A stretch of DNA of 64,000 nt. Source: Eubacterium nodatum ATCC 33099 (lineage in GTDB: Bacteria > Bacillota > Clostridia > Peptostreptococcales > Anaerovoracaceae). Numbering within the stretch: position 1 is the first letter of the stretch; each line of letters starts with the position of its first letter. Shown piece after piece: positions 8,735 through 18,300 of this stretch. Location of the stretch: NCBI GenBank assembly GCA_000510425.1, contig AZKM01000008.1:1-64000 (forward strand), in the 5' to 3' direction. A program made the translations under genes and the position numbers. The notes below the pieces were generated by a model, which saw only the letters and a program-made list of their open reading frames with translations, was not told the DNA's origin and searched no databases.

Positions 8735-10213
8735 TTAAATTTTATTCTTTTCTTTACATATTTTTCTAATCAACCTGACTAATCTGTCAGCACCTTCTGC
8801 CAGCCAAATCTCCGATTCATAGGAAAAATTCAATCTGATGTTTTCCTTTCCGCCATTTCTCAAAGGATAAAAAACTTCTCCGGGAACTATGCTGACTCCC
8901 TGCCTGGAAGCCTCTTTTGCAATTTCCATCCCCCGCACACCCGGAGGAAGTGTTACCCAGACATACACACCGCCGTCAGGCTTGGTGAAGCTGATGTCTA
9001 TATCTGACAGAAGCTCAAGTTTCGAGCATAATATATCACGATTCCTTTTAGAATGTTCCCTTATATCTTCTATACGCTTATAATATCTGCCGTCTTTAAT
9101 GTTGCGGGCAATCAAAAGCTGGTTCAGCCAACTTATGGAAATCACATGAATTGATACAAGATAACTTAAACTGTGAATAATTTTTTTATCGGCTACTACC
9201 GCCGCAATAGATATACCCGGAAGGAAAGTCAAAGAAAATGAATAAATATAAATTACAATTCCCGTCTTATCCATGGATTTTATTGAAGGTGTAGGTCTTT
9301 TTTCGTAGTAGATTTCCGACCCTGCGTCCTCTTCAACTATTGGTATCATGTAATTCTCTGCTAACTCAAGAAGCTTTTGTCTCCTCTGCAAACTCATTAT
9401 CCTTCCTGTCGGGTCATGGTAACTTGAATTTACATATATGAATTTCGGTTTCTTATTCTCAATCAATCCATGCAGATGATCCACCATCATGCCATCTTCA
9501 TCCATAGGGATTGGATATGCTTCACACCCGGCAAGCTGAATTACACGGTATATATCCGGCGAGCAGGGTTCTTCCACAAACACACAGTCCCCGGGATATA
9601 ATAAGGTTGTTATTATAAAATCCAAAGCCTGATTTGTTTCTGTCAGTACCTGAATCTGAGTTGCATCTGCGTTTATCCCTTTAAGCCTGAAAAAATCACC
9701 TAATGTTCGCCTGAAAAAAGGATCCCCTTGATACGGCGCCATATAAGCCGGCAGCAGATTGCTCGACTCCATTATCTTCTCAATATCCGCCCCTAAATCC
9801 TCTTTAGGGTAAACAAATGGAGGCATCCCGGTGGAAAGAGAAATGCCGGAGCCCTGAGAAAATTCTTGATAAATATCATCGTAAATTTCTTCCATATCCT
9901 GATATTCATCTTTAATAAAAGAACTCCAATTAAAAGGCACACCTGAAGATGTTTTATACAGACCATCGTTATGTTTTCTGTAAGAAACTCTGTATCCCTT
10001 ACCCTGCACCGATTCTATAAGACGCATATCCTTCAGGTTGTTATAGGCTCTGATTACCGTGTTTCTGTGAACATCAAGCATTGCTGCAAGTTTTCTTTCC
10101 GAGGGCAAAATTGCACCGTCTGCCAACTCGCCGTTTAAAATCATTCTCTTTATTTTATCAACAATCTGATGATAATATGGAATTTTCCTTTTCTTATTTA
10201 AGGTTATAGGCAT
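8735..10213 (-). CDS. MocR-type regulator: GntR helix-turn-helix fused to an aminotransferase-like domain lacking the PLP lysine
   Basis: A 492-residue MocR/GabR-like protein. Residues 1-80 form a GntR winged helix (YHQIVDKIKRMILNGEL, LPSERKLAAMLDVHRNTVIRAY) and the rest resembles type I aminotransferases (EEDAGSEIYY, DPTGRIMS). At the cofactor position family members read S-F-S-K-T-L-x-P-G-x-R. This protein reads S-F-S-L-T-F-L-P-G-I-S (TTG leucine codon near 9230), so both the Schiff-base lysine and the usual arginine are absent. I start it at the ATG at 10213, two bases after the rlmL stop, rather than 12 codons upstream. It lies upstream of arcB and probably regulates it, possibly sensing an amino-acid ligand without PLP. 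Confidence 0.88.
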   Translation of the reverse strand: MPITLNKKRKIPYYHQIVDKIKRMILNGELADGAILPSERKLAAMLDVHRNTVIRAYNNLKDMRLIESVQGKGYRVSYRKHNDGLYKTSSGVPFNWSSFIKDEYQDMEEIYDDIYQEFSQGSGISLSTGMPPFVYPKEDLGADIEKIMESSNLLPAYMAPYQGDPFFRRTLGDFFRLKGINADATQIQVLTETNQALDFIITTLLYPGDCVFVEEPCSPDIYRVIQLAGCEAYPIPMDEDGMMVDHLHGLIENKKPKFIYVNSSYHDPTGRIMSLQRRQKLLELAENYMIPIVEEDAGSEIYYEKRPTPSIKSMDKTGIVIYIYSFSLTFLPGISIAAVVADKKIIHSLSYLVSIHVISISWLNQLLIARNIKDGRYYKRIEDIREHSKRNRDILCSKLELLSDIDISFTKPDGGVYVWVTLPPGVRGMEIAKEASRQGVSIVPGEVFYPLRNGGKENIRLNFSYESEIWLAEGADRLVRLIRKICKEKNKI

Positions 10214-10215
10214 TT

Positions 10216-11343
10216 TTAGAACTTCTCTCCATGAAACTGATAATAGCAAACTTCCATTCTTCCGTTAAATAGCTTTCTCCTTCTGTCAGCCTTACGACCG
10301 AAGATTTTATTCTCAACAGTCCTGTCTGAAGTTATCATAAAAAGAGACCATGTAGGATTCTCTCTGTAAAAATCCTTCAGGAAGCTATAAATCCTCTTTA
10401 TCTGTTTTCGGTCTCCAATCCTCGCTCCATAGGGAGGGTTAGTTATTATAATTCCTCCTTTTTCTCCGGCTCCCAGACTTGTTATATCTGCTCTCTTAAA
10501 ATCTATACAATCCGAAACACCGGCTCTGTCTGCATTTTCCTTTGCAGCGGTTACTGCCCCTGAATCTATATCTGCAGCATATATTCTAACATCCGCTTCA
10601 TGCTTTATTGCTTTTCTTGCACTTATTCGCTCCTCTTTCCATATATGCTTGTCTATCAACTCCCACTCCTCCGATGGAAAACTTCTGTACAGACCGGGGG
10701 CAATATTTTTGCAAATCAAGGCAGCCTCAATTGGAATAGTTCCCGAACCGCAACACGGATCCACTAAAAGCCTTCCCTCTTTCCAAAATGAAAGCGAAAC
10801 CATTGCAGCAGCAAGAGTTTCCTTAATCGGAGCGGCAACATCCGATGTTCTGTATCCTCTCTTGTGCAGTCCGACTCCGCTGGTATCCACCATCAAAAGA
10901 ACATGATCCTTCAGTAAAGAAAACTTCACTCTGTACTCTGCACCGGTCTCCTGAAAAACCTCTATTCCATAAAAGTCTTTCATTCTTTCAACGATTGCCT
11001 TTTTCACTATACTTTGACAAGCCGGAACGCTATGCAAAACAGACTTTGCAGATGTTCCTATCACCGTAAATCTGCCATCAAGCGGAATCAGTTCTTCCCA
11101 TGCAATTCCCTTTGTCTGCTGAAATAACTCTTCAAAGGTATCCGCATCAAATTCTCCCATCAAAAGCATCAGCCTGTCTGCACTTCTCAGCCACAGGTTC
11201 CCCCTTACTATCGCTCTTTCATCTCCCCAAAACTTTATATGGCCGTTTTCGGTGCTTATAATTTCATATCCCAAGCTTTGAATCTCTCTTTTTACCACGG
11301 CTTCAAGCCCGAAGCTTGCAGTGGCGACTAACTTCAGTCTCAT
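10216..11343 (-). CDS. rlmL: 23S rRNA guanine-N2 methyltransferase, RlmL N-terminal type (YpsC-like)
   Basis: A 375-residue SAM-dependent RNA methyltransferase. An N-terminal ferredoxin-like/THUMP region (residues 1-160, FGLEAVVKREIQSLGYEI) precedes a Rossmann methyltransferase with DPCCGSGTIPIEAALI as the SAM-binding region and NPPYGARIGD as the catalytic NPPY motif. The length fits the Firmicute single-domain homologs, which lack the C-terminal RlmK half of the E. coli enzyme. Its Shine-Dalgarno sequence is GGAGGTAAA. The mocR-type gene starts two bases after its stop, so the two are probably co-transcribed. Confidence 0.85.
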   Translation of the reverse strand: MRLKLVATASFGLEAVVKREIQSLGYEIISTENGHIKFWGDERAIVRGNLWLRSADRLMLLMGEFDADTFEELFQQTKGIAWEELIPLDGRFTVIGTSAKSVLHSVPACQSIVKKAIVERMKDFYGIEVFQETGAEYRVKFSLLKDHVLLMVDTSGVGLHKRGYRTSDVAAPIKETLAAAMVSLSFWKEGRLLVDPCCGSGTIPIEAALICKNIAPGLYRSFPSEEWELIDKHIWKEERISARKAIKHEADVRIYAADIDSGAVTAAKENADRAGVSDCIDFKRADITSLGAGEKGGIIITNPPYGARIGDRKQIKRIYSFLKDFYRENPTWSLFMITSDRTVENKIFGRKADRRRKLFNGRMEVCYYQFHGEKF

Positions 11344-11359
11344 TTTACCTCCATATTAA

Positions 11360-11397
11360 AGCATAAAGCTCCCCACGCAAAACAAAGACATGGGGAG
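11360..11397 (-). terminator. Probable terminator after the Na/Pi cotransporter gene
   Basis: A 7-bp stem CTCCCCA (11369-11375, plus-strand arm) with TGGGGAG (11391-11397) lies 11 bp past the stop codon. On the minus strand it is followed by CTTTATGCTTT, a modest T-tract, so readthrough into rlmL is plausible. Confidence 0.6.
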
Positions 11398-11407
11398 TTT
11401 TCTCTCT

Positions 11408-13156
11408 TTATTTCTCAAGGACATATTTACCCTTGTATTCCTTATATTTCTCTTGAAAACGAGTGTCATCAATTGATCTTATCTGGTTTAGATAATCATG
11501 TGGGTCAAAGGAAGATTTTTCCTTTTCTATTACTGCAATGGCAATATTTGAGCAGTGATCGGAAACTCTCTCATAATTATTTAGAATATCTGAAAGAACG
11601 AATCCGTTCTGTATGGTGCATTCCCCCTTCTGCAAGCGGGCAATGTGATGTCTCTTGATCCGCTCAACCAGTCCGTCTATAACCTGTTCAAGAGGTTCAA
11701 CCGTAACTGCCAGTTCCAAATCATCCCTGTGAAAGGATTCTATTGTCATATCTAAAATTTCATCCAAAGCCTTTGTAATTGTTCTGAGTTCTGCTCTGCC
11801 GGCACTTGAAAAATCGACCTTTTTCTCACTGATTTCTTGACCTACACCTGCAAGATTTCTGGCATGATCACTTATTCTTTCAAAGTTACCTATGGTGTGA
11901 AGCATCTTTCCGATAGTTTTAATATCTCTGTCCGACAACTCACTTCCCGAAAGCTTTACTAAATACGAGCCTAAATGATCCTCGTAAATATCCACATCCT
12001 GCTCAATGCTCTTGACCTTTTCCGCCTTTTCTTCATCGTAAGCAGTAAGTATTTCCATGGCAAGTTTCATAGATTTTCTTGCCATATCAGCCATATCATT
12101 GATATGTTTGGTGGCTTCGGCAATTGCTACCGTAGGAGTTTTTAGCAGACGCTCATCCAAAAATGCAATCGGTTCTTCTTCCTTCGTCTTCACCAAATTC
12201 ACTGCAATCTTCACTATAATCTGTGTAAAAGGAAGTAATAAAAGGGTAGTTGCAATATTGAAGATACTGTGACAAAGGGCTATTCCAACAGGATTGATAA
12301 CCTTCGATGCAAAGGCAAAATCAAAGATGGAATGCAGGCCATAAAATATCGCCATAAAAATCACAGTGCCTATTATGTTAAAGGAAATATGTATCACTGC
12401 TACTCTCTTGGCACTGCGACTGACTCCGATACTTGAAATAACCGCAGTCGCACAGGTACCTATGTTTTGACCCATGATTATAGGAAATGCCATACCGTAG
12501 GTTATCCCTCCGGTAAGTGAAAGAGCCTGGAGCATACCCACCGATGCGGCGGAGCTTTGAATTACGGCAGTCACCACAAGCCCCGTTAAAATACCCAGCA
12601 CAGGGTTATTAAATGCTGTAAGGATGTCCATGAATTTAGGTGATTTGGCAAGTGGACTGACAGAACCGCTCATCATAGTCATACCATACATCAGAATAGC
12701 AAAGCCTATGAATATAGTACCAATATCTCTTCTCTTACTGGTCTTACAAACCATTATCATAACGATTCCGATAAATGCCAGCAAAGGTGCAAATGATTCA
12801 GGTTTCAACAGCCTGACAAAAACATTATCACTGGAAACTCCTATCAAACTCATAATCCACGCCGTAACGGTAGTTCCCACATTGGAGCCCATAATAACTC
12901 CAACCGTGTTGGAAATATCCATAATACCTGAGTTCACAAGTCCAACCAGCATTACCGTAACTGCAGAAGAACTCTGAATAGCAACGGTAATTACAGCTCC
13001 CAGAGCCAACCCTTTGAATCTGTTGGAAGTCATTTTATTCAAGATGTATTCCATCTTGCCCCCCGCAACCTTCTCAAGGCTGTTCGACATCTGGCTCATG
13101 CCGAACATAAAGAATGCCAGCCCTCCGAAGAGGGTGAAAAAAGAAAAAATATCCAT
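11408..13156 (-). CDS. Na+/phosphate cotransporter with C-terminal PhoU-like domain (NptA/PF02690 family)
   Basis: A 582-residue protein whose first 310 residues are membrane-spanning and carry the two inverted Na_Pi_cotrans repeats, each with the QSS signature (AIQSSSAVTVM near residue 60, AVIQSSAASVGM near residue 200). Residues 340-560 form a soluble helical PhoU-like domain (ATKHINDMADMARKSMKLA, FERISDHARNLA, YERVSDHCSNIA). The family takes up phosphate with sodium, and the PhoU part is thought to modulate activity. It follows a TetR gene by 53 bp and may share a transcript with it and the dynamin-like gene. Confidence 0.88.
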   Translation of the reverse strand: MDIFSFFTLFGGLAFFMFGMSQMSNSLEKVAGGKMEYILNKMTSNRFKGLALGAVITVAIQSSSAVTVMLVGLVNSGIMDISNTVGVIMGSNVGTTVTAWIMSLIGVSSDNVFVRLLKPESFAPLLAFIGIVMIMVCKTSKRRDIGTIFIGFAILMYGMTMMSGSVSPLAKSPKFMDILTAFNNPVLGILTGLVVTAVIQSSAASVGMLQALSLTGGITYGMAFPIIMGQNIGTCATAVISSIGVSRSAKRVAVIHISFNIIGTVIFMAIFYGLHSIFDFAFASKVINPVGIALCHSIFNIATTLLLLPFTQIIVKIAVNLVKTKEEEPIAFLDERLLKTPTVAIAEATKHINDMADMARKSMKLAMEILTAYDEEKAEKVKSIEQDVDIYEDHLGSYLVKLSGSELSDRDIKTIGKMLHTIGNFERISDHARNLAGVGQEISEKKVDFSSAGRAELRTITKALDEILDMTIESFHRDDLELAVTVEPLEQVIDGLVERIKRHHIARLQKGECTIQNGFVLSDILNNYERVSDHCSNIAIAVIEKEKSSFDPHDYLNQIRSIDDTRFQEKYKEYKGKYVLEK

Positions 13157-13209
13157 ATTATTTTATTCTCCGCTCAAACATATATAACATCTCATCATAT
13201 TCTATATTA

Positions 13210-13791
13210 TCAATGAAGAAGTTGCAAATCTTTTTCATGGTTTTCAAGCTTCTGCATGGTATACTCTATCGCTCCGTCTAAAATAACAAAAAATTTATCA
13301 ATCCATTTATTATAGGTCTCATCCATGCCCCCTGCAACCCACTCGGTCATAATCCCCATAAGTGAGGCCGTAAGCATCATTACCATAAAGTCAATATCTT
13401 CATCTGAAACATGATAATCTTCGGAAATCTTCTTTACAATGCCTGCAATCGACGGTTTTGCCATGGTTTCCATATACTGCTCAAGTTGTTTTCTGCTCAG
13501 GGAATTATATACATTTATTATAAAATTCTTTTCTAAAAGCAAGCTGTCCATAAGACTTAAAATTACATCCTGCCAGTTTTCCGTGGTAAAACCTTCATCT
13601 GCGTACTTTTCCAACTCATGAATAAAGATCCATTCTACAAGTTCGTAAACATCGTGAAAGTGATAGTAAAAAGTCTGCCTGTTCACACCACAATCGTCCG
13701 TTATGTCTTTAACCGTTATTTTATTCAGCGTTTTCCTGTTCAAAAGTTTTTTAAGCGATGCCGCCAAGGCATTTTTCGTTATATCAGACAA
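13210..13791 (-). CDS. TetR/AcrR family regulator, DhaS-like
   Basis: A 193-residue TetR-type repressor. The DNA-binding helix-turn-helix is at residues 25-50 (ITVKDITDDCGVNRQTFYYHFHD), the form seen in DhaS-like regulators. The C-terminal ligand domain is helical without a recognisable specificity motif. It begins one base after the stop of the dynamin-like GTPase gene, so the pair are translationally linked. Its targets cannot be told from the sequence; the phosphate transporter downstream is the nearest candidate. Confidence 0.85.
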   Translation of the reverse strand: MSDITKNALAASLKKLLNRKTLNKITVKDITDDCGVNRQTFYYHFHDVYELVEWIFIHELEKYADEGFTTENWQDVILSLMDSLLLEKNFIINVYNSLSRKQLEQYMETMAKPSIAGIVKKISEDYHVSDEDIDFMVMMLTASLMGIMTEWVAGGMDETYNKWIDKFFVILDGAIEYTMQKLENHEKDLQLLH

Positions 13792-13792
13792 C

Positions 13793-15055
13793 TCATTCCC
13801 CCGCTTTCAAACTATCTCTCAATCTTCTAAGCTCTCTTGTCAACCTATTTATCTTGTTTATCCTATGACAAACTGTATATGCATTTTCCTCTCTGTACAG
13901 CAAAATCCTATTCAATGTTTTAGATAAATCTTCGCAAAGCTCATCAGTTTTTTCAATAAATTCTTCTTTCGACATCTCCGTGAGTCCAATTTTTAATAAA
14001 TCCAAGTCATAGTGATACTCCATGCCAAAAAGCTCATGCACCTTGCCTGAAAGTTCTCTTTTAAATTCATTTATGAAAAGATTATAAGCTCCCGGGCAGT
14101 TTTCTGCACGATTTTTTATATCGCCCAAAGTAAGCTCAATCTGATTAAATCTCGCATCCAGCTCCTTATACTCCATATTCATGGCTTTCCAGTAAAAATT
14201 CAACTGAGAAATTCCATCGTTTATAAGGTCATAAAGTTTCTTTGAGGTTGAATCCTCCATTATTTTTTTAGGGTTCACTCTAAGATCGCTTATAATTGCA
14301 TTTTTAAGCCCTTCCATGCCTTCACCTGTCTTGGCACTTACAGGGAATATCTTGATATCTTTTTCTCCCATAAGTTGAGAAAGTACCATTTCGCAATACT
14401 CCAAGTAGGTATTGAGTTCCTCTGGACTAACTGTATCTACTTTATTTACGGCAAAATAGAACCTGGCAGCAAACTCCCTTGCATTTTTTAGAAAATCGAT
14501 TTCAATCTGGTTTATCGGGCTGTCTACAGATAATAAGAAAATTACTGCATCGCTTTCTTTCATATGGTCATAGGCAACTTCTGTATTATTCTTGTGGAAA
14601 GAGCCTACTCCGGGAGTGTCAACGAAAGTAAGACCCTCGCTTAAAAATTCTGATGGTGAGTGAAGGATAACCTCCTTAATTTCAAGCTCATTATTCTTAT
14701 TTTCCTGCTCACTTATATAAATATGTAAATCCTCAAAGGCAACTTCTTCAACCCTTCCATTCTCAAAACAAACTTCAGCCTTTTTTTCACCGTAAGCCAC
14801 CTTTGTTACTGCGGATGTAATGGGAACAATTCCTACGGGAAGGATTCTGTCTCCTAAAATACTGTTTGCCACAGCACTCTTTCCTCTTTTGAACTGTCCA
14901 ATAACAGCAACGGTCATATCCTTTTCCTGAAGTTTTCTTCTAAGATTTTCCGCTCTTGAAAACTCTCCTGAAACAGCTTCTTCCTCTGCAAGAAGCTCAC
15001 AAACTCTCTCAGTTTTTTCATATATATCCATGTCCTTTACAGGCTTTCTCCACAT
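13793..15055 (-). CDS. Dynamin-like GTPase, short form
   Basis: A 420-residue protein with a complete dynamin-type G domain: P-loop GQFKRGKS at residues 53-60, a switch I threonine region (PITSAVT), DTPGVGS as G3, and NKVD as G4. The C-terminal 160 residues are predicted mostly helical and end in a basic stretch (KINRLTRELRRLRDSL). Bacterial dynamin-like proteins are usually 550 residues or more with a membrane-binding paddle. This one is shorter and has no obvious hydrophobic segment. An SD of AAAGGGG precedes the start, and an extended -10 promoter lies 180 bp upstream. Membrane remodelling or repair is the family role; the specific role here is unknown. Confidence 0.8.
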   Translation of the reverse strand: MWRKPVKDMDIYEKTERVCELLAEEEAVSGEFSRAENLRRKLQEKDMTVAVIGQFKRGKSAVANSILGDRILPVGIVPITSAVTKVAYGEKKAEVCFENGRVEEVAFEDLHIYISEQENKNNELEIKEVILHSPSEFLSEGLTFVDTPGVGSFHKNNTEVAYDHMKESDAVIFLLSVDSPINQIEIDFLKNAREFAARFYFAVNKVDTVSPEELNTYLEYCEMVLSQLMGEKDIKIFPVSAKTGEGMEGLKNAIISDLRVNPKKIMEDSTSKKLYDLINDGISQLNFYWKAMNMEYKELDARFNQIELTLGDIKNRAENCPGAYNLFINEFKRELSGKVHELFGMEYHYDLDLLKIGLTEMSKEEFIEKTDELCEDLSKTLNRILLYREENAYTVCHRINKINRLTRELRRLRDSLKAGE

Positions 15056-15230
15056 ACAATTCCCCTTTAGCTCTACATATCCTGCATATACCGTAAATCC
15101 TATAACCTGAACAGCGTATCATAATGCATAAATTTCTGCACCTATAATCAATACAAATATAAGCTGCCATATCATAGAATTATCATCTCATATCCTATGC
15201 AAATACAAAAAATATAAATCGAACACGGTA

Positions 15231-15239
15231 ATTATATCA
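15231..15239 (-). promoter_or_regulatory. Extended -10 promoter for the dynamin-like operon
   Basis: The minus strand reads TGATATAAT (15239-15231), a consensus extended -10, with a weak -35 (TTTATA) 17 bases upstream. The stretch 15056-15230 is an AT-rich leader with no gene that I can see. Confidence 0.6.
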
Positions 15240-15287
15240 TATTTTAACATCTTTATAAAAGGAAACATTAAAATTTATCTCATATCC

Positions 15288-15323
15288 AAAAAGGCGACCG
15301 TCAGATAGTTTCGATCGCCTTTT
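15288..15323 (-). terminator. Rho-independent terminator of the Cna_B adhesin gene
   Basis: The stem AAAAGGCGA (15289-15297) pairs with TCGCCTTTT (15315-15323). Both flanks are T/A-rich, so it could work in both directions. It lies 73 bp past the adhesin stop codon and just upstream of the dynamin operon promoter. Confidence 0.85.
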
Positions 15324-15395
15324 CATCCTTAATCATATTATCCGTGGGTACGAATTTATGATGTTTCATTTCTATTATATTGTCTCTTTAGATTC

Positions 15396-18300
15396 CTACA
15401 GCCGGCTTCTTCTCAGTTTTCTGAATGTGAATATTCCCATAAATGCCGTTACTGAAAGAAGTAACATCAGTATGTATGGAATAAGTCTATTGCTGTCTCC
15501 CGTCTCAGGGTTTGTAACATCCTTAGGGGTATGGGTATTGGTGATTATTATATTTCCATGATTCTTATCATCCACCTTCACCGTATAGCCCTTAAGCTTT
15601 CCTACTTCCTTCACAGTGTACTTTATGTCTTTTCCATTCTCCTCCTTCTGAGGAAGGTCTTTCCAGGTGTAAGTCCACTTATTTTCTGCCTTCAGCTGTA
15701 CAGCTTCTCCCTTCTTCTCTCCATTGGCATAGAGCTGCACTTTGATGCTGTCAGGTCTTATCTTGTCCTTATCGTTACTGTCATTCCATCTCTTGGTTAC
15801 CATTACAGAAGTTTTCTTTGGAGTATAGCTGTTTTCGATGTCATATCCCTTTATATCTGTACTGTATCCCTTAACGGTATTTTCCGTTACAGTGTATTCT
15901 ATCTCCTTTCCTCCCTCATACTTTGGAAGATCTGTGAAGCTGTATTCCCAGTTGGTATCTGCCGTAGCCTTAGCTTCCTTTATCTTCTTTCCGTTTGCAA
16001 GAAGGTTTACCGTTATTTCCTTTGGACGGTTTCCATCCTGGTTATCTCCGTCATTCCAGGTCTTCTTTCCTTTGATTTCCGTTGTTTCCGGTGTATGGCT
16101 GTTCAGTATCCGGATATTTCCTATATTGCTGTTATCTATTTCCGTGGTATATCCATCTACCTTTGTAACTTCTTTTACCTCATACTTTATGTCTTTTCCC
16201 TTTGCCTTCTTAGGAAGCTTTGTCCATGTATGAGTCCAGCCATTTCCTTCGCTAAGCTCTACTTCATCGCCTACCTTTTCATTATCTCCATAAAGCTGAA
16301 CCTTGATGCTCTTTGGACGCTTTCCGTCCTGGTCGTTTGCATCATTCCAGCCCTTGGTTACCGTTACACTTGTTTCTTCAGGTGTATAGCTGTTTTTGAT
16401 ATTATGACCGTTAATTTCAGGAGTATACTCTGCTACTGCATTTTCCGTTACGGTATACTTTATCTCCTGTCCTTTTTCATACTTCGGAAGGTCGGTAAAG
16501 CTGTATTTCCAGTTAGTATCTGCTGTAACTTTAGCTTCCTTTACTTTTTTTCCGTTTGCAAGAAGGTTTACCGTGATTTCTTTAGGTCTCTTTCCATCCT
16601 GGTCGTCTGCATCATTCCATGTCTTTTCTCCTTCGACCTTGGTTTTCTCAGGCGTATGTTTATTACAGATGATTATATTTCCTGTATTGCTGTTATCTAT
16701 ATTTGTAGTGTAGCCGTCTACCGTTCCTACTTCCTTCACAGTGTATTTTATGGTCTTTCCTGCCTTTTTCTCCGGAAGGTCATTCCATGTATGAGTCCAG
16801 TTTCCGTCTGTTAGCTCTACTTCATCGCCTACCTTTTCATCATCTCCGTAAAGCTGCACCTTGATGCTGTTTGGACGCTTTCCGTCCTGATTGCCTGCAT
16901 CATCCCATCTCTTGGTTACTGTTACACTTGTTTTTCCGGGTGTATAGCTGTTTTTGATGTTATAGCCGCCATTACTGCTGAAATTATATTCACCAACAGG
17001 ATTTTCGGTTACAGTGTATTCTATCTCCTTTCCTCCCTCATACTTCGGAAGGTCGGTAAAGCTGTATTTCCAGTTATCGTCCTTGGTTACCGTTTTTTCC
17101 GCAACCTTTTTCCCGTTTGCAAGGAGATTTACGGTGATGCTTGTAGGACGCTTTCCGTCCTGGTCGTCTGCATCATCCCAGGTCTTTTCTCCTTCGACCT
17201 TGGTTTTCTCAGGCGTATGTTTATTACAGATGATTAAATTCCCCTGACTGTCTTTACCATACGATGTGGTATAATTATCTATTTTCCCTACTTCTTTTAC
17301 AGTATACTCTATAGGGTTTCCTGCTTCATTCTTTGGAAGCTTTGTCCATGTATGAGTCCATTTATTTCCTTCGTTGAGAGTTACTTCATCTCCTACTTTT
17401 TTATCATTTCCATATAGCTGTACCTTGATGTTCTCAGGGCGCTTTCCATCCTGGTTGTCTGCATCGTCCCATTTCTTGGTTACCTTTACACTTGTTTCTT
17501 CAGGCTTATAGCTATTTGTAATATTGTAACCTTCAACTTTGGATTTATAATCTTTCACAGGTTCTTCTTTTACTGTGTATGTAATTTCTGTACCTTTATC
17601 ATCATATTTAGGCAAACCCGTGAAGCTGTACTTCCACTTGCCGTTTTCATCAGGTCTTACATCCGGATTTTGAATAGGATTTCCGTTAGCAAGAAGAATT
17701 ACTGTTATTTTATCCGGGCGTTTTTTATCCTGATTGTTATTATCATTCCATTTCTTTTCGCCGCAGATGTTTATCTTAGGATTTTTTTTGTTTTTAATAG
17801 TCTTCAACACTGCTTTATCCGCACCAAAATCAGCCGGTGTAACATGAATATCCGAGTCAAGAGGGATATATCCCTCAGGTGCTTTTTTCTCCCTTATTGT
17901 ATAATTATCCTTTAGTAGTCCGCCCAGGCTGCCGTTTCCATTACTATCTGTAGTAATTTCTCCCACCTTTGCATGCGAGGAATTTCTGATAACCTCAAAA
18001 ACTGCACCTTTTAGGTTTTGACCGTCTTCACTTTCCTTATGAATTTTTATGGTGTAGTTATATCCGTTTGCTTCGCCTCCCGACTGCTGATAAGTGGCTT
18101 CAACCACCGTATTTATGAGTACCTGACCATTCGTTTCTCCAAAAATTCTATTTTTAATTTTTTCTTGGTTTACAGGTGTATATCCAAGCTTCACATCATA
18201 CTTAATAGCATAGCCCTCACCTTGAATATTATTAAATCGAACCGTAAAGCTGTTCCCGCTATATGTTATCGGTTTGAATTGATTGGTTACATCGATTTCG

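Noticed and set aside
15531-16814. A 427-codon plus-strand ORF
   Set aside because: It lies antisense to the Cna_B repeats. Its length comes from the periodic codon structure of the real minus-strand gene, and it has no ribosome site and a hydrophobic low-complexity composition.
15530-17785. Regularly spaced repeats that could be read as an array
   Set aside because: The units are about 280 bp, coding and diverged, not short identical repeats with unique spacers, so this is not a CRISPR array. None was seen elsewhere in the window.
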